Positions 31,509-41,868 of a stretch of DNA of 64,000 nt are shown in pieces (positions within the stretch are counted from its first letter, which is position 1; each line of letters starts with the position of its first letter). The stretch comes from an uncultured SAR116 cluster alpha proteobacterium (lineage in GTDB: Bacteria > Pseudomonadota > Alphaproteobacteria > Puniceispirillales > Marisalimonadaceae): assembly GCA_902615995.1 (NCBI GenBank), contig CACMRF010000001.1:62001-126000 (forward strand), read 5' to 3'. The translations under genes were made by a program, and so were the position numbers. Below the pieces are notes generated by a model that worked only from the letters and a program-made list of their open reading frames with translations, was not told the DNA's origin and did no database searches.

Positions 31509-33245
31509 TTTTTCAATTTGTTTGACAGACAAAGCTATAGAAGTAGGCCTTCCATGATTACACTGACCTGAGTTTGGAGTAACTTCCATTTCTCTTAGCA
31601 AAGCATTCATTTCATCAAGATTTAATATTCTTCCTGACCTTATTGATTTATGACAACATATATTTCCTAAGATTAAATTAATTTTTTCATCAAGACTTTT
31701 TGGCATTCCTATTTCCATTAAATCATCAATTAAATCAATTATGATTTGTTTAACATCATGATTTATTAATAGAGATGGTACTTCTCGAACAAGAATGGAC
31801 TTCTCACCAAATTTTTCAATTTCTAATCCAATTTTTTTTAATAAGTCATTATATTCAAATAATGTTTTAATTTTATTTTGATCCATATTTATATTTATAG
31901 GAATTAACAAAATTTGCTTAGTTACATTTTGTGTTGAAATATTTTTTTTCATTTTTTCAAATAATATTCTTTCATGCGCAGCATGTTGATCAATTAATAA
32001 AATATCATCAGAGGTAATAGAAATAATGAAATTTTTCTTAAACTGATATAAAGCAGATCCTAATGGGTATTCTGTTGTTTTTTTTAAAAATTCATCCTTT
32101 TCTTGATCATATAAAGTCTTAATTTTAGGATTTTCACTTAAAGTATCTAGAAAGGTTTGTTCTTTTAATTCACTTTTATGTGATGGAATATTTTTACTTA
32201 TTTCTGAAATGTTAAAAGTCTTACTTATCTTATTATTATTTTTAATTTGTAATGCTTTTGTAATTGAGGTTATTACAAAACTCTTTAAAAATTCATAATT
32301 TTGAAACTTGACTTCTAATTTTGTAGGGTGAACATTTACATCAATTTGATCATTTGAAAGATCTAGCATTAAACAATATAAAGGATGTCTTCCTCTAGGC
32401 AAACTGTCTCTATACGATAGTCTAATAACTGCAGATAAGCCTCTATCTTGAACTGGTCTACCATTTACAAATAAAAATTGATGACTTTGATTCACTTTAT
32501 TATAACTTGGAATACTAATAAATCCTCTCAACTTTATATCGCCTAAATCAGATTGAATTTTATTTTCAACTAGTAATGAATTTGAAAAAAAATCATCTTG
32601 AAATACTTCCAAAATTCTGTGTTTAAAACCTTCATTATTAAAGTTCTCTTTTTTATAAACGTGAGTTAAATTTTCTTCAAATTTGTAGAAAAATTTTATC
32701 TCAGGATGACCTAAAGCAATTTTTTTTATAATTTGCAATGAATTTTTATTTTCTACTTGATTAGATTTTAAAAATTTTAGCCTTGCAGGAACATTTTCAA
32801 ATATATTATTTACTGTTATTTTCGTACCAATTTTTATTACCGAAGGGCAGAATTTTATAACCTGATTATTTTTCAATTTAATACACCAGCCTTCATTTTG
32901 CTCTTTTCTGCAACTTTCTATTTTTAACTCACTTATAGATGCAATTGAAGGTAATGCTTCACCTCTAAAGCCTAGAAATTTGATGTCATTTAAATTATTT
33001 TGAGGAAGCTTAGAGGTAGCATGTCTTTTTATACAAAGCTTCAACTGGTCAGAGGTCATACCCATTCCATTATCAGAAACAATTATTTCTTTTTTTCCAC
33101 CATCCTTAACAATTATGTTTATTTCATTAGCTTTAGCATCAATAGCGTTTTCTATAAGTTCTTTTATTATAAACGCAGGTCTTTCTATGACTTCTCCAGC
33201 TGCAATTTGGTTAATTAAAAAATCAGGAAGTGTTCTAATTTCCAT
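31491..33245 (-). CDS. mutL: DNA mismatch repair protein MutL
   Basis: IAAGEVIERPAFIIKELIENAIDA, DNGMGM, FRGEALPSIASISEL; C-terminal CHKSIRSGR, CNHGRPTSI. Confidence 0.97.
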   Translation of the reverse strand: MEIRTLPDFLINQIAAGEVIERPAFIIKELIENAIDAKANEINIIVKDGGKKEIIVSDNGMGMTSDQLKLCIKRHATSKLPQNNLNDIKFLGFRGEALPSIASISELKIESCRKEQNEGWCIKLKNNQVIKFCPSVIKIGTKITVNNIFENVPARLKFLKSNQVENKNSLQIIKKIALGHPEIKFFYKFEENLTHVYKKENFNNEGFKHRILEVFQDDFFSNSLLVENKIQSDLGDIKLRGFISIPSYNKVNQSHQFLFVNGRPVQDRGLSAVIRLSYRDSLPRGRHPLYCLMLDLSNDQIDVNVHPTKLEVKFQNYEFLKSFVITSITKALQIKNNNKISKTFNISEISKNIPSHKSELKEQTFLDTLSENPKIKTLYDQEKDEFLKKTTEYPLGSALYQFKKNFIISITSDDILLIDQHAAHERILFEKMKKNISTQNVTKQILLIPININMDQNKIKTLFEYNDLLKKIGLEIEKFGEKSILVREVPSLLINHDVKQIIIDLIDDLMEIGMPKSLDEKINLILGNICCHKSIRSGRILNLDEMNALLREMEVTPNSGQCNHGRPTSIALSVKQIEKLFERI

Positions 33246-33251
33246 AGTTTT

Positions 33252-33764
33252 TTATTTAATTAGTAAATTCTTGTCATCAGTAATATTAATAGAAGGTGAA
33301 GGCTTGGAAAGTAGAGACTTATCTTTATTTTTTTTAATTCTTGAGGTTTCTTTTTCGGAATCTAAATAAACCCCTACCTCTGGTTCATTTCCTAAAAGAA
33401 TATCCAAACCAGTTCTTTCGCTCCTACTAATACCCAGCGTTTCATCATCAACAATTTTTCTTATATCTTGTTTAACTGAATTAAAATTAAATAAATTGTC
33501 GAATCCTGATTTATTAACTTTATTCTTTAAACTTAATTCAGGTGTTTCTCTCATAGTATTTCTTTTTTCAATAATATTATCTTTATTACCAAATTCTGGT
33601 GGCATAATAAGTTTAGGAGTACTTAAAAATGAATATTCATTAGGAATAAACTTTTCTTTTCCAATAGCCTGCCTGAAATCTGAACATCCTGAATTAAGAA
33701 AGCTAAAAACTATCAGTAATCCAAATGCACTTAATTTTCTTAAATCAAAAATATAATCAAACAT
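33252..33764 (-). CDS. DUF3035-like lipoprotein
   Basis: Lipobox-like FLNSGCSD; PKLIMPPEF; between mutL and lspA as is common in alphaproteobacteria. Confidence 0.75.
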   Translation of the reverse strand: MFDYIFDLRKLSAFGLLIVFSFLNSGCSDFRQAIGKEKFIPNEYSFLSTPKLIMPPEFGNKDNIIEKRNTMRETPELSLKNKVNKSGFDNLFNFNSVKQDIRKIVDDETLGISRSERTGLDILLGNEPEVGVYLDSEKETSRIKKNKDKSLLSKPSPSINITDDKNLLIK

Positions 33765-34242
33765 TGTTTTTACCCCTTATAACTATAAATTCGTTATACA
33801 AAAATAATAACACACCTATAAAAATAAAACTATCTGCCATGTTAAATGCTGGCCAATGATATACTTTGTAATGAATATCAATAAAATCTATGACTTTACC
33901 ATGAACAATTCTATCTATAACATTTCCAATAGCTCCACCTGCAATCATATTATAACCAACAAAACCAATAGTATTTAGCTTTTTTGAATATATTACAATC
34001 CACAAACTTATAATTAAAGCTATTATAATAAATATAACTCTTCCAAGATTACCATATCCCTGTAACATACCAAAAGAAATACCATCATTCCAAACTGGTC
34101 TAAAATTTAAAAAATGATTTATAATTAAAACTTGTTGGTCTTTAAATAAAACGATAAAGGCAATATATTTTGTCAGTTGATCTATAAATATAGTTAAAGA
34201 TAAAATTAAAATTACACCTATGATAAATTTTTTAATGCTCAT
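33757..34242 (-). CDS. lspA: Lipoprotein signal peptidase
   Basis: IDQLTKYIAF, GGAIGNVIDRIVHGKVIDFIDIHY, FNMADSFIFIGV. Confidence 0.95.
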   Translation of the reverse strand: MSIKKFIIGVILILSLTIFIDQLTKYIAFIVLFKDQQVLIINHFLNFRPVWNDGISFGMLQGYGNLGRVIFIIIALIISLWIVIYSKKLNTIGFVGYNMIAGGAIGNVIDRIVHGKVIDFIDIHYKVYHWPAFNMADSFIFIGVLLFLYNEFIVIRGKNNV

Positions 34243-34243
34243 T

Positions 34244-37018
34244 TTATCTTAAAGTATCGATTACATTTGTACATCTTGGACATATTAAAGAATCAATTTT
34301 TACATCATCTGAAATTTTCCAACATCTTTCGCATTTTAAACCAGAAACTTTTTTACAATTAACTTTGTGTTCATCATTTACAAGATCATCAGAGACATTT
34401 AACTCTACCTTAGAACATATAAATATTTCTGATAAATTTAAGTTACTTAGTATTTTGAGATAATTAGTTGAAACCTCCAAATCAATTACCGCTTCTAAAC
34501 TTGAACCTATTAAACCTTCTCTTCTTTTCTCTTCAATTTTATTAGTTACTTTTAATCTTAAATTTCTAATAATCCCCCATTTTTTTGACAAAGTATCATT
34601 ATTCCAAACATCATTAGGTTTGAAGTATTCTTGTAAATGAACAGATTCATTCTCATCGATATTATGAGTTTTCCAGGCTTCTTCAGTCGTGAAACAAAGA
34701 ATTGGCGCCAACCATGTACAAATACAATTAAATAAAATATCTAAAACAGTTCTGCATGATCTTCTCTCAATACTATCATAGCTAGAACAATATAAAGTGT
34801 CCTTTCTTATATCAAAATAAAATGAGGATAAGTCATCATTACAAAAATCGTAAACTTCTCTATAAATGTCACCAAGTTGATAATTTTGAGTAAATTGAAT
34901 TATTTTTTTTGACAATTTATAAACTTCATTTAGAACCCATTTTTCAATCTCAGGCATATCTGAATAATCTATAGTTTCTTTTTTATCAAAATCACTTAAA
35001 GCGCCTAACAGATATCTTAGAGTATTTCTAAGTCTTCTGTAATGATCAGCATGTCTTACTAAAATTTCTTTACCAATTCTTAAATCGTCGTAGTAATCTG
35101 AACCTATAACCCATAATCTTAGAATATCAGCACCATACTCTTTCAAAACATCTTGCGGTGAGGTTACGTTCCCTAATGACTTAGACATTTTTCGACCATT
35201 TTCATCTAACACAAATCCATGAGTTAAAACTGATTCAAAGGGAGCAACACCTCGGGTACCACAAGATTCTAATAATGAAGAATGAAACCAGCCTCTATGT
35301 TGATCTGTACCTTCTAAGTATAAAGAAGCAGGCCATTTAAGATCATTTCTGTCTTCTAAGACATATGTATGTGTTGAACCAGAATCAAACCAGACATCAG
35401 CAATATCTGTAACTTTTATATAATTTTCTGGATTATATTTTTCACCTAGAAAAAAAGATGCATCAAATTTATACCATGCATCCGCTCCATGTTCTTTAAA
35501 AGATTTTATAACTCTATCTAAAACTTCTTGATCTCTTAAAGGTTCAAGTGTCGTTTTATTATAAAAGATTCCGATTGGAACGCCCCAAGCTCTTTGCCTA
35601 GATATACACCAATCAGGTCTATTTTTAATCATACTTGATAGACGGTTTGCGCCTTGTGATGGAAAAAAATTTGTTTCTGAAATACCTTTTAATGATTTTT
35701 TTCTTAAATCATTTTCATCCATTGATATAAACCACTGTGGTGTGGTTCGAAAAATTAAAGGTGCTTTTGATCGCCAGCTATGTGGATAAGAGTGATTAAT
35801 AGTTCCTCTTCCAATAAGACATTCATTTTCATTTAAAATATCTGCCATTTTTTCATTATCACGAAGAACGTGCAATCCACCAAATAATGGCAAAGTTTCT
35901 TTTAAAAAACCATCATCTTCTACAGTCTCTAGTGTTGTTAGAGAATGCTTTCTTCCTAACTCAAAATCATCTGCACCATGACCAGGCGCGATATGGACAA
36001 AACCTGTCCCTTGTTCAGTAGTAACAAAGTCAGCTTCTAGAAGCGGAACTTCAAAATCATAACCTTTATTAAATAAAGGATGTTTTAAAATTGTTCCTTC
36101 AAAGTCTTTGCCTTCTAATTTTAATTTTACATCAAATTTTTCAATAAAAGTGTCTTCGATGAAACTATCCAATAATTCTTCTGCAACAATTATTTTATCA
36201 GATATTTTGGCAATAGAATTTTCTTTAATTGATAGAACTTCGATGAGTAAATATTTTAGGTCAGCTTTATAAGCAACAGCTCTATTACCAGGGATGGTCC
36301 AAGGTGTAGTTGTCCAAATAATAATATTTGAATTTTTTAATTCATCAATTTCAGTGTTATTAACGGGAAACCTTACATAGATTGTAGTACTTCTATGTTC
36401 ATGATACTCAATTTCAGCTTCAGCTAATGCAGTTTTTTCTACAGTAGACCACATAACCGGCTTAACACCTCTGTATAGTCCTCCATTCATCAAAAATTTG
36501 CCAATTTCAGACATTATTTTTGCTTCAGACTCAAATTTCATTGTTGAGTAAGGATCCTTCCAATCACCACAGACGCCTAATCGTTCAAATTCTTCACTTT
36601 GAATTTTCATCCATTTATCAGCAAATTCTCTACACTCTTTTCTGAAAGCTATTATCGGGATTTCATCTTTATTCTTTTTTTTCTTTCTATAATTTTCTTC
36701 AATTTTCCACTCAATAGGTAACCCATGACAATCCCATCCTGGAACATAATTGGCATCTTTACCTAACATAGACTGAGATCTATTAATTATGTCTTTTAAT
36801 ATTTTGTTTAATGCATGACCAATATGAAGATTACCATTTGCATATGGTGGACCGTCATGCAGAACGAACAATTCTCTGCCTTTTCTTGTACTTCTTAATT
36901 TTGAATATATATCAATCTTTTGCCAAAACTTTAAAATTTCTGGCTCTTTCTTTGGAAGTCCTGCCCTCATAGAAAAAGTTGTTCTAGGTAAAAATACAGT
37001 ATCTTTATATTCAGACAT
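34244..37018 (-). CDS. ileS: Isoleucyl-tRNA synthetase
   Basis: HDGPPYANGNLHIGHALNKILKD, GWDCHGLPIEWKIEE, KMSKSLGNV, C-terminal CERCWKISD...CPRC. Confidence 0.98.
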   Translation of the reverse strand: MSEYKDTVFLPRTTFSMRAGLPKKEPEILKFWQKIDIYSKLRSTRKGRELFVLHDGPPYANGNLHIGHALNKILKDIINRSQSMLGKDANYVPGWDCHGLPIEWKIEENYRKKKKNKDEIPIIAFRKECREFADKWMKIQSEEFERLGVCGDWKDPYSTMKFESEAKIMSEIGKFLMNGGLYRGVKPVMWSTVEKTALAEAEIEYHEHRSTTIYVRFPVNNTEIDELKNSNIIIWTTTPWTIPGNRAVAYKADLKYLLIEVLSIKENSIAKISDKIIVAEELLDSFIEDTFIEKFDVKLKLEGKDFEGTILKHPLFNKGYDFEVPLLEADFVTTEQGTGFVHIAPGHGADDFELGRKHSLTTLETVEDDGFLKETLPLFGGLHVLRDNEKMADILNENECLIGRGTINHSYPHSWRSKAPLIFRTTPQWFISMDENDLRKKSLKGISETNFFPSQGANRLSSMIKNRPDWCISRQRAWGVPIGIFYNKTTLEPLRDQEVLDRVIKSFKEHGADAWYKFDASFFLGEKYNPENYIKVTDIADVWFDSGSTHTYVLEDRNDLKWPASLYLEGTDQHRGWFHSSLLESCGTRGVAPFESVLTHGFVLDENGRKMSKSLGNVTSPQDVLKEYGADILRLWVIGSDYYDDLRIGKEILVRHADHYRRLRNTLRYLLGALSDFDKKETIDYSDMPEIEKWVLNEVYKLSKKIIQFTQNYQLGDIYREVYDFCNDDLSSFYFDIRKDTLYCSSYDSIERRSCRTVLDILFNCICTWLAPILCFTTEEAWKTHNIDENESVHLQEYFKPNDVWNNDTLSKKWGIIRNLRLKVTNKIEEKRREGLIGSSLEAVIDLEVSTNYLKILSNLNLSEIFICSKVELNVSDDLVNDEHKVNCKKVSGLKCERCWKISDDVKIDSLICPRCTNVIDTLR

Positions 37019-37072
37019 TTTAGTAACCTTTAGTTTGTTATTAACTAAATACCATTTTTGAAATTAATTTCA

Positions 37073-38056
37073 TTATTTATTTTTATGAAATAGTTTTGCT
37101 TTTTTTACATCCTTTAGTATTTGATCTTTTAACTCTTCAAAAGAATTAAATTTTTTTTCATCTCTTAAAAAATCTAATACTTCAACATGTATTCTTTGAT
37201 CATAAATTTCATTATTTTTGAAATACTCTTCGTAATTAAGAATATGTGTTTCGAAAAGTTTTTTTTGTCCATCTAGTGTAGGTCTAATTCCAAAATTTGT
37301 AATTGAAGGCATATGTGTAGAGGTAAAGTCATTTCCATCATGATTCATGATACGTGATCTAGTAAAGTAAACTCCGAATTTGGGTTCTAAAGTTTTTAAC
37401 AAATGTATATTAGCAGTTGCAAATCCAAGCTTTCTTCCATTTTGATCACCCTTTTGAACTATTCCAGTTAAAGCCCAATTTCGGCCTAAACAAGATTTTA
37501 CAAATTTAAAATCTAAACTTAAGATTGATTTTCTAATTGCTTCAGAGCTAACTATTTTATCATTTTCATTTTTATGTAATGTGCAAGTTTTAGCCTCAAT
37601 TTCATATTTTTGAAAAAGCACTTTATCTTCAAAAGAACCCTCTCTATTTTTTCCGAATTTAAAATTTTCACCAGCATAAATAGAGTTTACATTGATAGTA
37701 TTTTTCAAGACTAACTTAATAAAATTTTCTGGATTTAACGTTCTTAAATCATCATTAAATCTTATTTTAAAAAAATAATCTATCCCTGCTTCTTCAAATA
37801 ATCTTTTTTTCTCTAAAGCGTCCGTTAATAAAAAATTAGATTTTGATTTTGAAAAAAAATCTCTTGGATGAGGGTCAAAGGTGACAATACCAAAAGGTAA
37901 TTTAAGATTAGCCGCCTCTTTTTTTGCAATCTTTAAGAGTTTTTGATGCCCTTTGTGCAATCCATCAAAATTACCAATTACAACTACAACTTTTGAATTA
38001 CAATTTAGAGTGGAAAAAACTTTATCATTAGAAATATGAATATCTATTAACTTCAT
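37073..38056 (-). CDS. ribF: Bifunctional riboflavin kinase/FAD synthetase
   Basis: VIGNFDGLHKGHQKLL, VTFDPHPRDFF, SSEAIRKSI, NGRKLGFATANI. Confidence 0.95.
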   Translation of the reverse strand: MKLIDIHISNDKVFSTLNCNSKVVVVIGNFDGLHKGHQKLLKIAKKEAANLKLPFGIVTFDPHPRDFFSKSKSNFLLTDALEKKRLFEEAGIDYFFKIRFNDDLRTLNPENFIKLVLKNTINVNSIYAGENFKFGKNREGSFEDKVLFQKYEIEAKTCTLHKNENDKIVSSEAIRKSILSLDFKFVKSCLGRNWALTGIVQKGDQNGRKLGFATANIHLLKTLEPKFGVYFTRSRIMNHDGNDFTSTHMPSITNFGIRPTLDGQKKLFETHILNYEEYFKNNEIYDQRIHVEVLDFLRDEKKFNSFEELKDQILKDVKKAKLFHKNK

Positions 38057-38145
38057 TATAAATTACTTGCAAAATTTTTAGTTATTTAAAATATCTTATT
38101 ATATATAGTATATAATTATTTGTGTTAACTCTTTTAGGGGAAAAA

Positions 38146-38997
38146 GTGAATAAAAATAATTTTGAATTAGACATAGAAATTTTGAGCAATTTAATTCAGA
38201 ATTTCATTGAGATATCAGTTTCTTATACCGGACAAATAATTGGTGCTGCACTAATATTAATTCTAGGATTTTATCTTGCTGGTAAACTTGGAAGAATTGT
38301 AAGAAACAATTTAGAAAAACTTAATAAACTAGATCCTCTTATTGTGCCTGTTATTGGTAATGTTGTTAGATATGGTATTATTGTACTTACAATTATTGCA
38401 GTACTTGGCCAGTTTGGAGTTCAAACAACATCAATTATTGCCGTTTTAGGTGCTGCTGGTTTAGCTATTGGTCTTGCTTTACAAGGAACATTATCAAACG
38501 TAGCAGCTGGTGTTATGCTTTTACTGCTAAGACCTTTCAAGAGTGGTGATTGGGTTGAAACAACTGATATTTCTGGAACAATTAAAGAAGTAGGACTATT
38601 TACAACAATAATTAACACTTTTGATAATGTTTTTGTATCCATTCCAAATTCAAGTATTTGGAATAATACAATAAAAAATCATTCCCATTATGATACTCGA
38701 AGAATAGATGTTGATATTGGAGTTCATTATGATACTGATCTTGAACTAGCATCTCAAACTCTTTTAAAATTAGCTGATGACAAAAGAGTTTTAAGAAAAC
38801 CAAAAGAACCACAATTTCTTGTTATGAGCTATGATGATAGTGCAATCACTGTAAGATTAAGATTATACGCAAATACTAATGATTGGTATAATTTATATAC
38901 AGACTTGATGAGAAAATTAAAACCTGCACTTGATGAAGCAGGAATTGAAATTCCATATCCTCACAGAGTAATCAACTCAATTCCTATTAAAAAATGA
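38146..38997 (+). CDS. mscS: Small-conductance mechanosensitive channel (MscS family); ORF track begins at GTG 38122, AGGGG-preceded GTG at 38146 is the likelier start
   Basis: AVLGAAGLAIGLALQGTLSNVAAGVMLLLLRPFKSGDWVE (MscS TM3 signature). Confidence 0.94.
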   Translation: MNKNNFELDIEILSNLIQNFIEISVSYTGQIIGAALILILGFYLAGKLGRIVRNNLEKLNKLDPLIVPVIGNVVRYGIIVLTIIAVLGQFGVQTTSIIAVLGAAGLAIGLALQGTLSNVAAGVMLLLLRPFKSGDWVETTDISGTIKEVGLFTTIINTFDNVFVSIPNSSIWNNTIKNHSHYDTRRIDVDIGVHYDTDLELASQTLLKLADDKRVLRKPKEPQFLVMSYDDSAITVRLRLYANTNDWYNLYTDLMRKLKPALDEAGIEIPYPHRVINSIPIKK

Positions 38998-39677
38998 AAA
39001 TAACTAAAAAACTCAACAATGGAAAAATAAAGCTTACCAAAAATAATATTAATGATGGTTATATTAGGGAATTTATTAGTAAAATTGAAGGAAGTGACAA
39101 GGTTTTAACTGACAAAGAACTTATTGAAGAAAGAGATAAAATTTTACCCGCATCATTTAGAAATAAAAACTTATATGTTTTCGCATATGGATCTTTATTA
39201 TGGAATCCTACCATTGATTTTGAAAAGCAAGTTTTTGGGAAAATATATGGTTTTCATAGAAGTTTTTGCATGCTAACAAAACTAGGACGTGGATCATATG
39301 AAAATCCAGGCTTAATGTTAGGTCTAGATAAAGGCGGTTCATGTAAAGGGATCTTGTTTAAATTAAACAAAAAAAACGCATTAAAAAATGTAGATATTCT
39401 TTTCAAGAGAGAAATGGTTACTAAAGCTTATATTCCAAAATTATTAAATGCTCACTTAAGCAATGGAAGAAAAGTTAAAGCAATAGCTTTTACGGTTGAT
39501 AAAAATCATAAAAATTATTTTGAAGAAAAATGCTATTATAAAAAAATAAATCTAATATTAAAAGCATCAGGTTTTTTAGGAAGCTGTTTAGAATATTTGA
39601 AAAATACTGCAAAAAGTTTGGAAGAAATCAATATTAAAGATAAAGAAATTTCAAACTTAATGAAAATTTTAAAATAA
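38994..39677 (+). CDS. ChaC-like gamma-glutamylcyclotransferase
   Basis: VFAYGSLLWNPTIDFE, GFHRSFCMLTKLGRGSYENPGLMLGLDKGG. Confidence 0.9.
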   Translation: MKITKKLNNGKIKLTKNNINDGYIREFISKIEGSDKVLTDKELIEERDKILPASFRNKNLYVFAYGSLLWNPTIDFEKQVFGKIYGFHRSFCMLTKLGRGSYENPGLMLGLDKGGSCKGILFKLNKKNALKNVDILFKREMVTKAYIPKLLNAHLSNGRKVKAIAFTVDKNHKNYFEEKCYYKKINLILKASGFLGSCLEYLKNTAKSLEEINIKDKEISNLMKILK

Positions 39678-40222
39678 TGTATAAGAATATTTTTTTTATT
39701 ATAGTTATTCTGTCAATGAGTTTTAAATCACATTCAGAAATTATTTTTACTGATAAATTCACCACAGATACAAACTGGAAGATGATAACAGATCAGGTTA
39801 TGGGGGGTATTTCTCAGGGTCAATTTAATTTCCAAAAAATAGGTTATGATGACGCTGTAATTTTAACTGGCAAAGTATCTACAAAAAATAATGGTGGTTT
39901 TATTCAAATTAGAAGAAATTTAAATAATGTTAACTTAAACAACGTAAAAAAAGTAACAATTATCGCTAAAGGAAATGATGAGAAATATTTCATTCACTTG
40001 AGAACAAGTTTTACTATTTTACCATGGCAATATTATCAGTCATCATTTGTTGTTGAAAATAATTTTAAAAGCTTTGTTTTACCGTTAAGCGATTTCAAAA
40101 GGTCTGGATATCTTTTACCAACAAGGATTAACCCTAATAATATTAAGTCAATTGGAATAGTAGCCTTTGGCAAAGACTATAATGCAGAATTAATTGTTAA
40201 AGAAATAAGTTTTGTAAAGTAA
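39677..40222 (+). CDS. CIA30 (NDUFAF1-like) domain protein with signal peptide
   Basis: WKMITDQVMGGISQGQFNF, GFIQIRRNL, LPLSDFKRSGY; N-terminal hydrophobic signal. Confidence 0.82.
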   Translation: MYKNIFFIIVILSMSFKSHSEIIFTDKFTTDTNWKMITDQVMGGISQGQFNFQKIGYDDAVILTGKVSTKNNGGFIQIRRNLNNVNLNNVKKVTIIAKGNDEKYFIHLRTSFTILPWQYYQSSFVVENNFKSFVLPLSDFKRSGYLLPTRINPNNIKSIGIVAFGKDYNAELIVKEISFVK

Positions 40223-40235
40223 TTTTATAAAGTTA

Positions 40236-41495
40236 TTATATTATTTCATTATAGTTATCTTTTAAGTCTAAGATACTTTTTAAAATCACCTCCGAACCTT
40301 TTTTAATATTAATACTTTCTGTAAATTCCTCTGGGCAATGACTTAAACCGTTTTGACATGGTATGAAAATTATTGATGCTTTTGAAACTTTTGCTAAATG
40401 GGCTGTATCATGACCAGCTCCACTATCCATCATCATAAATGTGAAGTTTAAGTCATTTACTGATTTTTTTAAACTTTCATTTAAAGTTTTGTTCATCTCT
40501 ATGTAAGGTGAATTCATAAGATCTTGAAAATTAATTTTTAAATTTCCCACTTTTTTAAATTTTACAATTTCTTTGTTTAATTGATTTAAAAAAAAATCTC
40601 TTGATGTTTTATTTACAACTCGTAAATCAATTATAAATTCTACATCAGAAGGTATAATCGTCACATAATTTGGAGAGACTTCAATTTTTCCAACTGTTGC
40701 AACAAAATGTCTGTTATCTTTTTGTGAGATTTCTTTTGCTAATTTATTAATAAATATTATCAATTTCGATGCTACAACTAAAGCATCTTTTCTATTTTCC
40801 ATCAAAGTGGTCCCACTATGACCAGCTTGACCTTCAATTAAAATTTTATGTCTTGAGATATTGGGCATCGATTCTACTACCCCAATGTCAATTCCTTTAT
40901 TTTCTAAAGTAGTACCTTGTTCTATATGAAGTTCAAAGCATGCTAAAACATTTTGAAATTGATTTGATAATTTATCAATATTATTTGTGTTGCCTCCAAT
41001 TCTATTAATTTCGTCTTTTAGCAAAATTCCATTAGAATTTTTACTATTAAGCATTTCTTCACTTAAAGCACCACATATTCCCCTAGAACCAATACAAGAC
41101 ATATTCCAATCATTGAGTTCTTCACCTAGATAATCATAAACTTCAATGTCAAAAGGTAATTCTATGTCGTTATCTGACAAATATTTTATGATAGAAAGGC
41201 CCGAAATAACTCCTGCAATGCCATCATACTTGCCTCCATAAGCTACTGTATCTATATGAGATCCAATTAATATTTTTTTAGAGGCATTATTACTTGATTT
41301 GTAGATGCCAACTAAATTACCTGCTTCATCTACCTTAGTAATTAAATTTAGTTCTTTAAACTTTTGAGTTAGCCAAACTCTTCCTTGAATAAATTCATCA
41401 CTAAAAACTAATCGAGTAAAAGGTCTATCTTTCTCAGTACAGTTTGCTAACTGAGTAATACATTTTTCAATAAAATTTAGATCAACAAAATTCAT
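40236..41495 (-). CDS. M20 family Zn-dependent amidohydrolase (N-carbamoyl-L-amino acid hydrolase/allantoate amidohydrolase type)
   Basis: IGSHIDTVAYGGKYDGIAGVI, FELHIEQGTTLENKGIDIGVVE, GQAGHSGTTLMENRKDAL. Confidence 0.92.
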   Translation of the reverse strand: MNFVDLNFIEKCITQLANCTEKDRPFTRLVFSDEFIQGRVWLTQKFKELNLITKVDEAGNLVGIYKSSNNASKKILIGSHIDTVAYGGKYDGIAGVISGLSIIKYLSDNDIELPFDIEVYDYLGEELNDWNMSCIGSRGICGALSEEMLNSKNSNGILLKDEINRIGGNTNNIDKLSNQFQNVLACFELHIEQGTTLENKGIDIGVVESMPNISRHKILIEGQAGHSGTTLMENRKDALVVASKLIIFINKLAKEISQKDNRHFVATVGKIEVSPNYVTIIPSDVEFIIDLRVVNKTSRDFFLNQLNKEIVKFKKVGNLKINFQDLMNSPYIEMNKTLNESLKKSVNDLNFTFMMMDSGAGHDTAHLAKVSKASIIFIPCQNGLSHCPEEFTESINIKKGSEVILKSILDLKDNYNEII

Positions 41496-41529
41496 ATTTA
41501 AAAAAAATTAATGTTAGTTTAATTTAGTT

Positions 41530-41584
41530 TTTGGTAGGGATACCCTGAATCGAACCGTGAAGCCTTGCGGCACTGGTTTTTGAG
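41530..41584 (-). repeat. Distal att-like tRNA-Leu 3' fragment (displaced copy)
   Basis: tttggtagggataccc[t]gaatcgaaccg[t]gaagccttgcggcactggtttttgag versus 43973-44027; identity ends in the anticodon loop. Confidence 0.92.
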
Positions 41585-41701
41585 TAAGTTGATGACACTT
41601 ACGTACAGTCAACATAGTCAAGTAACTCTAGGTATACCATAAAATAACTATATCTCCTCTTTATATATTGTAAACATAGTAAAGCTAGTTTTATTGATTT
41701 T

Positions 41702-41720
41702 CGTACCATTTCCCGTACCA
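41702..41720 (+). repeat. Paired CGTACCA direct repeats (left end)
   Basis: CGTACCA at 41702-41708 and 41714-41720. Confidence 0.7.
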
Positions 41721-41868
41721 TAAAAATATGAGAAAAATGTGTATAAAATGAGCAAACTTTTATTTTATTTAGCTATCAAATTAAATTTATTAATTATAAT
41801 TGTCACACTACCTGTTTTCGTAATTGGAATAGATAACGAATATACAGTTGGCTTGGCTATTTCAATTT

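Noticed and set aside
41530-41640. Possible second functional tRNA-Leu
   Set aside because: Only the 3' portion to the anticodon loop is present, with two unpaired T-stem substitutions and no 5' half; better explained as a displaced att copy.
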